Shown: piece after piece, positions 7,308 through 13,841 of the stretch
Layout: the number at the start of each line of letters is the position of its first letter
How positions within the stretch are numbered: the stretch's first letter is position 1
Source of the DNA: DASVWZ01 sp963708575
GTDB lineage: Bacteria > Acidobacteriota > Terriglobia > Terriglobales > Acidobacteriaceae
Assembly: GCA_963708575.1 (NCBI GenBank)
Contig: CAVPTB010000007.1
Span: forward strand, 496,001 to 560,000
Length of the DNA stretch: 64,000 bases
Direction: 5' to 3'
The notes under the pieces: generated by a model
Seen by the model: only the letters and a program-made list of their open reading frames with translations
Told to the model about the DNA's origin: nothing
The model's database searches: none
Made by a program: the position numbers and the translations under genes

Positions 7308-9076
7308 CTGACCCCGTCAAGGATAGTGTTCCAACCGGGGGCAATGTTGTTGTCCCGAAGCCTTCTCGCATAAGGCGCCCGGCCTGGTTTTCCATGGCCG
7401 CGACTTTCCGCGAGGAGCGTTTCTTCCTGATCGTCTCGGTCTTCATCGGAATCTTTTCCGGCTTAGCGGTGGTTTGCTTTCGTCTGGCAATTGACTGGAC
7501 GCGAATCGGCTTGCTCGGACCGGCTCCGCAACCGCACGATTTGCGTTTGCTCATTGCTCCCACGTTGGTCGGTTTGTTGGTCTCGATCCTGGTTTTACAT
7601 GTCTTCCCGCTGGTACGCGGCAGCGGTGTGAATCAGACCAAAGCTGCGCTCTACATTTTCAACGGCTACATTCCTTTCCGCACCGCGGTCGGAAAGTTCA
7701 TTACCGCCGCGCTGGCTATCGGCGCGGGACATTCTCTCGGCCCCGAGGATCCATCACTGCAAATCGGAGCCAGCATCGCTTCCGGGCTGGGCCGCCGCCT
7801 GGAGTTTTCCCGCGAGAAACTTCGACTATTAGCGCCAATCGGAGCCGCGGCTGGCCTGGCCGCCGCCTTCAACGCCCCTATCTCCGCCGTACTATTTGTT
7901 ATTGAAGAAGTGATTGGCCGGTGGAGCGCAGGCATTTTGGGATCGGTGGTACTTTCCGCAATTTCCAGTGTTGTGGTAGTGCGCTGGTTTCTCGGCGCGC
8001 AACCGCTATTTCGTATCCCCTCGCTCTCCGCTGCTCGTCCGACCGAGTTGATTGCTTACGCCGTGCTAGGCGTGATCGGCGGAATCGCCGCCGTCATTTT
8101 CGCCCGCGCCATCGCCTACTTTCGTCCCTTGCTTCGCGCCCTGCCCAAGTGGACGCAGTATCTTCAGTCGGCGTTGGCAGGTTTGCTTATCGGCCTCATC
8201 GGTTATTTGGGGGCTCCTCAGATCATGGGTGCCGGATATGAGTACATGGATCAGGCCATGCACGATCAATTCACCTGGAAGTTCCTCGCACTTCTCGCGG
8301 GATTGAAGATTGTTGCCACCACATTGTCGTTTGTCAGCGGAACTCCAGGAGGAATGTTCGCGCCCACGCTGTTCATAGGCGCGATGCTGGGTGGGGCCGT
8401 GGGCGGAGCCGAGCGCCTGTTTTATCCTCATCTCACCGGCACGACTGGAACGTACGCCCTGGTTGGAATGGGAGTTTTGTTCGCCGCCTTCCTGCGGGCT
8501 CCGATGACGTCGGTATTCATGGTGCTTGAAGTCAGTGGGAATTACTCGATCATCGTCCCGGTCATCTTGGCCAACACCTTTGCCTACGTTATCTCCCGGA
8601 GCCTGCAACCAACCCCGATTTTCGATCTTCTTAGCCGTCAGGATGGTCTCGACCTCCCCTCCATGGAAGAGCAGCGCGAAGAAAGTATTCTGCGCGTCGA
8701 AGACGCCATGGAAATCGCGGCAGAGCCGATTTTGAACGCGCAGGATACCGTGCGGGAAGCAAACGAGCGCGCACAGCAATCCGCAGCGGACATTTTTCTG
8801 GTTCGCCTGAGTCCCTCAGGATGGAGCAGCATTCAGCGGGACGTCCTGAAGCGTTTTGCCAGTGAAGGCAAGGGAGAGATGACTCTCGGCTCCGCGCTGC
8901 CCACCGCACGACTGCCTTACCTGCATCCTGACTATCCTCTGGAAATGGCGCTGCGCTATGTTTACCAAACCCCGCTCGTGCCAGTAGTGAGCCGTGCGGA
9001 TTTCCGCAAGCTTGAGGGTGTGATCTCCAGCCAGGCTGTATTGAACAAATACCGCGTCGTCAGCAAGGAAGAGTAG
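7304..9076 (+). CDS. ClC-family chloride channel or Cl-/H+ antiporter
   Basis: A 590-residue ClC protein. The selectivity-filter motifs are present in variant form: GSGVNQTK for GSGIP, GPEDPSLQIGASIASG for GREGP (keeping the gating glutamate), and GTPGGMFAPTLFIGAMLGG for GxFxP. About ten hydrophobic helices span residues 40-440. The C-terminal 130 residues form a cytoplasmic tail with CBS-like segments, which in relatives bind adenine nucleotides. The frame continues upstream to a GTG at 7235, but the GTG at 7304 has GGAGG at a good distance and overlaps the TPR stop, so it was chosen. The altered first filter motif (Asn in place of Ile/Pro) may change ion preference. Whether it is a channel or exchanger cannot be decided from the sequence. 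Confidence 0.9.
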   Translation: MTDPVKDSVPTGGNVVVPKPSRIRRPAWFSMAATFREERFFLIVSVFIGIFSGLAVVCFRLAIDWTRIGLLGPAPQPHDLRLLIAPTLVGLLVSILVLHVFPLVRGSGVNQTKAALYIFNGYIPFRTAVGKFITAALAIGAGHSLGPEDPSLQIGASIASGLGRRLEFSREKLRLLAPIGAAAGLAAAFNAPISAVLFVIEEVIGRWSAGILGSVVLSAISSVVVVRWFLGAQPLFRIPSLSAARPTELIAYAVLGVIGGIAAVIFARAIAYFRPLLRALPKWTQYLQSALAGLLIGLIGYLGAPQIMGAGYEYMDQAMHDQFTWKFLALLAGLKIVATTLSFVSGTPGGMFAPTLFIGAMLGGAVGGAERLFYPHLTGTTGTYALVGMGVLFAAFLRAPMTSVFMVLEVSGNYSIIVPVILANTFAYVISRSLQPTPIFDLLSRQDGLDLPSMEEQREESILRVEDAMEIAAEPILNAQDTVREANERAQQSAADIFLVRLSPSGWSSIQRDVLKRFASEGKGEMTLGSALPTARLPYLHPDYPLEMALRYVYQTPLVPVVSRADFRKLEGVISSQAVLNKYRVVSKEE

Positions 9077-9291
9077 GGTCGAAGATGCAATCGGCTCTCG
9101 GAATGTTGAAGAAAAGCGAGATTCGCGGTGCTGGAGTGCTTCGTGTTCAAGAACAAATTAGCGTCGAGATCGCCCCGAGGTCACTCCTCAATCCTCTTTC
9201 CTTTTCAATCACTTAGCTCCATCCAATGCTGATCCCTCCCGCTAAACCCCTGTTTTTCGCTGTTCGTTGGGTTCTTCGTGCTAGGCTCCCG

Positions 9292-9447
9292 TATATTCAA
9301 TAGGATAACCACTAGAGAACCAGGGAAAGGTCCATCGAGAGGACCTCCCACGAAGTGAAGGTCAAAGCGGGCTAGATTTCAGATTCACCGGGCACGGCAA
9401 GCCGCTGATTTGCCGTAAATCCAACTACGCTAGGAAAGCGAGAGGAC
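9292..9447 (+). promoter_or_regulatory. Promoter-like element and structured leader of the Tes-like gene
   Basis: The 371-bp gap 9077-9447 holds no gene. A TATATT hexamer lies at 9292-9297, with TTGGGT 19 bp upstream (9267-9272). A start near 9304 would give a leader of about 144 nt that folds into several stems: AGGTCC/GGACCT (9328-9333 with 9341-9346), GTGAA/TTCAC (9355-9359 with 9385-9389) and ACGGCAA/TTGCCGT (9394-9400 with 9410-9416). Single-stranded purine-rich joints such as GGTCAAAGCGGG lie between them. The leader ends in AGAGG before the ATG at 9448. It does not match a riboswitch class I can name. I see nothing definite in 9077-9290. Confidence 0.35.
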
Positions 9448-11001
9448 ATGCATAAGCCAGTAAAGTATGTGGAGAAAGCTGTAACTGTTGCAGCTAACGG
9501 AGTGTGGGCCGTATTCGATCGGCTCAACCGGATCAAACAGAACCCTTCTCCTACGCCCAAGTGGTCTGACAAGCCTCTGCTCAAGTCCTACGAGAAGACC
9601 AAGCCGCCTCTCGGTTGGCCGCGCTCGACGGATTCGCTTTGCCCCAAGTGCGTGCCTGAAATCCGTCAGCAGATTCTCGACGGCCATTTGCCGCACGAAG
9701 TTCTGCTCAACGAGAAAATCGGCGAAATTAAGGCGACCATCATTGAGCGCGACGGCAAAATCCTGATGGTGAAGGATTGCCCGAAGCACGGTCATTTCGA
9801 AGACGTGATGTCGATCGACCCCGAATTTTCTCAGCATCTTGAGGACGTGTTTCCGGGCCGTGATATTAAGGCCCACAACGACGAGAAACTCCACAATCAC
9901 GGATCGAGCACGGTGAAATACGGCCGAGGCTCGGTGCTGACGGTTGATCTGACGAACCGCTGCAACATGATGTGCGATCCCTGCTTCATGGACGCCAACC
10001 AGGTTGGCTTCGTTCACGAATTGACGTGGGAAGAGATTAAGACGGTTCTTGATAATTCGTTGACCATCAAGCCGCGTCGTCAGATGTCGGTACAGTTTTC
10101 GGGCGGAGAGCCCACCCTGTCACCGTACTTCCTCGATGCGGTTCGCTACGCCCGCAAGGTTGGCTATAACAGCGTGCAAGCGGCAACCAACGGAATCGAA
10201 TTCGCCAAGAGTTTCGAATTCGCGCAGCAAGCGGTAGAAGCCGGCTTGCGTTACGCCTACCTGCAATTTGATGGTATCGGCAACGCTGCCAACTCACACC
10301 GTGCCGTCGGCAATCTGTTCGACGTGAAGTTAAAGGCCATCGACAACCTCCACCGCGCTGGTTGCGAAATCGTGCCGGTTGTAACCATCGTCAACGGCAT
10401 CAACAACGAGCAGGTTGGCAAGATCATTCAATTCGCGCTCGACAATCCCAAGAAGATCGGTTTCCTCTCCTTTCAGCCGGTATCGTTCACCGGCCGCGAC
10501 GAGGCTGTTACCGACGATCGCCGCCAGGCGCAGCGCTATACGCTGTCTCACTTGGCGCACGATGTGAAGACCCAGACCGGCTTGGGCGAGCCCTCGCGTG
10601 ATTGGTTCCCGATTTCCTTCATGGGAACTTTCTCTGACTGGGCGGATTTGATGCATGCCGGTGAGCAGAACAACGATTGGGGGCAACTCTCCTGCGGATG
10701 CCATCCCAACTGCGGGACGGGCATGGCGGTCATGATCGACAAAGAAACAAAAGAAGCCGTCCCGGTCACCGCCTTCTTGCATGGGGATCAACTGGCCAAA
10801 GACATCGCCAAGGTCAACGACGCCGCACGCGGCAAGTTCCTCACGGTATTCGGCATGGCTCTGTGCCTGATGAAGAACTACGATCCCTTCAAGTCGCCGA
10901 CTCACTTCAAGATGTTGGATCTGCTCCGGAAGTTCGACAAGAACTACAACGCCACCGGGCAAGAACTACGGCAAAGTCGGACCGGATCGCACTATCGATG
11001 A
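9448..11001 (+). CDS. Tes-like radical SAM enzyme, N-terminal reading frame (frameshifted gene, part 1)
   Basis: The first 503 or so codons are real; the gene then loses frame at a GGG run (10957-10959), where one base too many is present, and about 14 wrong residues follow to the stop at 11001. The N-terminal domain has SLCPKCVPEI and later DCPKHGHF, the cysteine pattern of tetraether-lipid-synthase-like (Tes) proteins. The radical SAM cluster motif is CNMMCDPC (Cx3CxxC, near 172-179), followed by FSGGEPTLSPYF, the SAM-binding GGE strand. A further Cys-rich segment, LSCGCHPNCGTGMA (near 414-427), may hold auxiliary iron-sulfur clusters. In archaea Tes joins two lipid tails into membrane-spanning chains. 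Acidobacteria make iso-diabolic acid, a membrane-spanning fatty acid, so such a role is attractive but inferred. Confidence 0.75.
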   Translation: MHKPVKYVEKAVTVAANGVWAVFDRLNRIKQNPSPTPKWSDKPLLKSYEKTKPPLGWPRSTDSLCPKCVPEIRQQILDGHLPHEVLLNEKIGEIKATIIERDGKILMVKDCPKHGHFEDVMSIDPEFSQHLEDVFPGRDIKAHNDEKLHNHGSSTVKYGRGSVLTVDLTNRCNMMCDPCFMDANQVGFVHELTWEEIKTVLDNSLTIKPRRQMSVQFSGGEPTLSPYFLDAVRYARKVGYNSVQAATNGIEFAKSFEFAQQAVEAGLRYAYLQFDGIGNAANSHRAVGNLFDVKLKAIDNLHRAGCEIVPVVTIVNGINNEQVGKIIQFALDNPKKIGFLSFQPVSFTGRDEAVTDDRRQAQRYTLSHLAHDVKTQTGLGEPSRDWFPISFMGTFSDWADLMHAGEQNNDWGQLSCGCHPNCGTGMAVMIDKETKEAVPVTAFLHGDQLAKDIAKVNDAARGKFLTVFGMALCLMKNYDPFKSPTHFKMLDLLRKFDKNYNATGQELRQSRTGSHYR

Positions 11002-11005
11002 CGTC

Positions 11006-11578
11006 ATGAAGCGCCGCCAGGACCGCTGGAACTTCCTGTTCATCGCTGGAATGTGGTTCCAGGATCTGTTTAACTACGACTTCCGCCGCACCGAGCAATG
11101 CATCATTCCCTATGCCACCCAGGAAGGTGAGATCTCCTTCTGCGCCTACAACACCGGCGTGGGATGGAGAAACATCATTGAGAAGATGCACATGACTGCC
11201 ACGCTCACCAAGTGGTACGAAGAGCATGGTCGTCACGAAATCTTCGCTGGCGGCAAGAACGTGAAGATGGATGCCGTCGATCACGCTCTGGTGCTGCGTG
11301 ACGGCATCGTGACCGAGGACGTCCAGCACGATCTCGACAATCTGGGCATTGCCAAGACTGCCCGCGAGGAGAAGCTTCGTGCCCGCGACGCCAAGCAACG
11401 GGGCGCCCAGAAGAATGACGAGGCTTACAACGCGCGCATGGCCTCCCTGTACCGCGAAGTCGTGCTGAAAGAGAAGCCGGTCCAGTCGGAAGGCGGGTTC
11501 ATTCCGTTGGGCGCACTGTCCAAGCCGGCCGCTCCGAAGCCCGAAGTCGAAGTGGGGGAGCCCGTGTCAGGGGACTAA
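11006..11578 (+). CDS. Tes-like radical SAM enzyme, C-terminal reading frame (frameshifted gene, part 2)
   Basis: This frame continues the radical SAM protein. Read from 10961 it gives KNYGKVGPDRTIDDVMKRR, which joins naturally to the upstream ATG residue stretch if one G of the GGG at 10957-10959 is removed. Joined, the product would be about 709 residues, ending EVGEPVSGD. The segment contains WNFLFIAGMWFQDLFNYDF and AYNTGVGWRN, hydrophobic and aromatic, and a charged Ala/Pro-rich tail. The apparent ATG at 11006 has no ribosome site and lies mid-domain, so it is not a true start. Either the gene is inactivated, the shift is bypassed, or the sequence has an error; base composition is the same on both sides, which favours one original gene. 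Confidence 0.75.
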   Translation: MKRRQDRWNFLFIAGMWFQDLFNYDFRRTEQCIIPYATQEGEISFCAYNTGVGWRNIIEKMHMTATLTKWYEEHGRHEIFAGGKNVKMDAVDHALVLRDGIVTEDVQHDLDNLGIAKTAREEKLRARDAKQRGAQKNDEAYNARMASLYREVVLKEKPVQSEGGFIPLGALSKPAAPKPEVEVGEPVSGD

Positions 11579-11616
11579 ACTGTAAATTACCTAGGCATAC
11601 TGCGCGACAAAAGGTC

Positions 11617-11650
11617 AAAAAAGAGCGGTTACCAACGTGGATAACCGCTC
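11617..11650 (-). terminator. Strong hairpin terminator between convergent genes
   Basis: A perfect 9-bp inverted repeat GAGCGGTTA / TAACCGCTC (11623-11631 and 11642-11650) has, on the minus strand, a following T6 run (11622-11617). It terminates the minus-strand remnant gene ending at 11663 and may also stop transcripts of the radical SAM gene arriving on the plus strand. Confidence 0.75.
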
Positions 11651-11662
11651 ATCATGCAATTT

Positions 11663-12361
11663 TTAATTTTGCACGATTAGTACCGGCGATGCTCCAATCG
11701 GGACATAACAGGACCCCGTGCATGTGTTCCTGGTGCCCGGCGACGCTAGAGTGTACCAGGCATTGTAACCAGGCGGTATCTGATACCCACTGTTATTGGT
11801 GTTAGACGTGCGATCCTTAGAAGAATCCCACACCATCAATTGTGTAAAGCCCGTTACAGGATCCTGTAGGGTGCAAGTCCAGATAGTGAGGCTGATCGGG
11901 TTTTGGCAACCGACCATAACCTTCCCCGCAAGCCAGGACGGATCGGGGTGGGGGGGATCGTTGGGCGGTTTAGGCCAAGGGTTGACCAGACTCTGGTAGG
12001 CTTGCCCAACGTCGGTTAAGTATCCGTACGGGAATGTAGGGATAGGAACGCAAGGATACGGGAACAGCGAGTTCGATCCGTCACAATAGACGTCGCCAGA
12101 GTTGCTGCTCGGCTCCCACAGGTTGCCGAAGGACGGGTCCCACGCGTACCAATTTGCCGTCGATACCCCGGCTGACCACAAGACGGCATACCAACGCGCT
12201 ATATAACCTTGCATAGTTACTGAATCTAATCGGTTGGTATCGGAGACCTACGAGGCATTCTGGCGAGTTTTTTTCTGGACACGAGCATGACTCGCGGGAG
12301 CTAGTGACAGAAAACAGGCGGTTATCCAAGTGCATACGAAGAGCAAACGTAGGCGGTGCAT
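11663..12361 (-). pseudogene. Remnant of a secreted glycoside-hydrolase-like gene
   Basis: An ATG at 12361 with an AAGGAAA ribosome site opens a signal peptide (MHRLRLLFVCTWITACFLSL, then APASHA) but hits a TAG after 37 codons (near 12250). In the same frame, 11 codons later, begins a 183-residue stretch, MQGYIARWYAVLWSAGVSTA then NWYAWD and further Trp-rich segments. It looks like the C-terminal end of secreted TIM-barrel glycoside hydrolases, and ends in small-residue and Cys-rich sequence. The catalytic middle, which should be hundreds of residues, is absent. The best reading is an internal deletion plus stop that fused the export signal to the tail. The family assignment is by resemblance only. 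The next gene on the other side is also decayed, so this is a degrading region. Confidence 0.6.
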
Positions 12362-12632
12362 AAATTTCCTTTCTTGTTGTTAGGTTGCGGTGAGAATTGG
12401 TTCGACCCTGGCCGAAAACGCAGAATTCGTTAGCGTGGCGAGGGTCAGGCGACACGGGACCACACTCTTTCACCCAGAGAAGGGGAATGACAAATTCACC
12501 TGTGACTATTTACGAAAACCGAACGATAGGTCGGTTCCCACGGTCGAACTTCCCGAATGTTGCAAGCCTTCAGTCAGGGCGAGATACCGTCTCCGCCCTA
12601 GCTCAGCAGGAGAGTATGCAAAATCTTTCACG

Positions 12633-12661
12633 TTGACAGACTTCTCAGCAGTCGCCATCAT
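12633..12661 (+). promoter_or_regulatory. Sigma-70-type promoter of the EXORDIUM-like pseudogene
   Basis: TTGACA (12633-12638), a 17-bp spacer and CATCAT (12656-12661) lie 59 bp before the ATG at 12720, which has AGGGGA ahead of it. The rest of the 358-bp divergent gap 12362-12719 shows only a short AACCGA/TCGGTT inverted repeat near 12520 and no gene. Confidence 0.45.
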
Positions 12662-12719
12662 GTTCCCCATCCCTTCCCACGTAGGAAGCCGTTCGTCAAT
12701 TCAATTAGGGGAACACCAA

Positions 12720-13634
12720 TGAAAAAGCATTTGCTGGGTCTCGCCTTGACCCTGTGCTTTGCCACGTCTTAGTGGCACAGAACACTTCCGACCTTCATGC
12801 ACTACGGCCCTTTAACCCCGGTTTAGAGCCACCTCAGGCCGGAACCATTTCGTACAACGGCGGACCGGTTTTTGAGAAGGCTCCCACCGTCTACATAGTG
12901 TGGTACGGCAAGTGGACTAAAAAAGACAAAAGCGTCATCGACGGCTACTTCACGAATCTGGGCGGTTCCACGATGAACAAGATCAACACCCGGTACAGCG
13001 ACAGTGCCAACAAATTCGTCCCGATCAAAGTGAACCACAGCACCGCTGATGATTATCAGGACAACTATTCACTTGGCAAAAGCCTGAGCGGGGGCGATTC
13101 CGCTATCCGCACGATAGTAAAGAACGCCATTACGAAGAAAAAGCTACCTGTCGACCAAAACGGCATTTACTTCGTGCTGACTGCTTTAGACGTGACCTTT
13201 CCGGGCATGTGTTCGAGTTTGTGCGGATATCACGGGCCGGCTACCGACATCGTAAGCGGCGACGTGATTAAGTATTCCATGGTCGGCAATCCCGCTCAAT
13301 GCCCACACAACTGTGAGGCTAGCGCCGTGGTGGGCGATAGTGGCAGTCCGAACAACGATCCTGGACGCCGACGGTGCTGTGAGCATCATGTGGCACGAGT
13401 TCTCTGAAAGCGTTAGTGACCCGAAGTGAATGCCTGGTGGCAAAGCGCTGGGCGGGTAGCTGCGGAGAGAATGGTGACCTGTGTGCCTGGAATTTGGAAC
13501 GACGAAGCTGAAAGCAACGGCAATCATTACACTAACACACAAAGGCAAGAAGTATCCTCGCCCAGACGATGTTGGAACTCAATAGCAAGAAAGGCGGTGC
13601 CAACGAGCCCGGGCGAATGCAAGAACGTTTCTAG
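12720..13634 (+). pseudogene. EXORDIUM/phosphate-induced-protein-1-like secreted protein, multiply frameshifted
   Basis: An ATG at 12720 opens a signal peptide (MKKHLLGLALTLCFATS) that ends in a false TAG at 12771. Shifting one base restores LVAQNTSDLHALRPFNPG. The long middle frame reads AGTISYNGGPVFEKAPTVYI, then VWYGKW, and NGIYFVLTALDVTFPGMCSS, then LCGYHG, characteristic of EXO/PHI-1 proteins known mainly from plants and some bacteria. From 13360 on the reading frame must be changed repeatedly to recover homologous pieces: GADGAVSIMWHEFSESVSDP, VNAWW, GENGDLCAWN, NFGTT, AESNGNHYT, LAQTM.ELNSKKGGANEPGR. At least six indels are needed, so this is a decayed gene. The neighbouring genes are intact, which argues against general poor sequence quality. 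Confidence 0.8.
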
Positions 13635-13841
13635 CATCGTTAGGTGGGTTGGACGTGGCGCCGCTGCGGCGGCCCATTCTTTATTTGTGAATAGTTCTTT
13701 TTCCGGCCCATCGGTCCGCTGACGAGTTCCCAAGGGCTAACTCCAGGTTTCCTCATTTGTTCATGAATTGTTTACAATAGAGACTTTCCTACATCATTGG
13801 GGAAGCGCTAGACTCCTACGTCTCGGGAAGTTGAAGCAATT

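Noticed and set aside
8066..8779. Minus-strand frame of 237 codons opposite the ClC gene
   Set aside because: No start signal, composition of a shadow frame (Gln/Arg/His-rich), and the ClC family match on the plus strand is unambiguous.
9301..9447. Known riboswitch class (cyclic di-GMP, cobalamin, SAM)
   Set aside because: Stems exist, but the conserved loop sequences of these classes could not be matched, so it is listed only as an unknown structured leader.
10951..11010. Programmed ribosomal frameshift in the Tes-like gene
   Set aside because: No slippery heptamer with a downstream pseudoknot or a hungry codon is evident; a simple extra G is the simpler explanation.
12081..12722. Short frames in the gap between the two pseudogenes (12081-12473 minus, 12390-12722 plus)
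   Set aside because: No ribosome sites or recognisable domains; the true N-terminus of the minus gene is the signal peptide at 12361.
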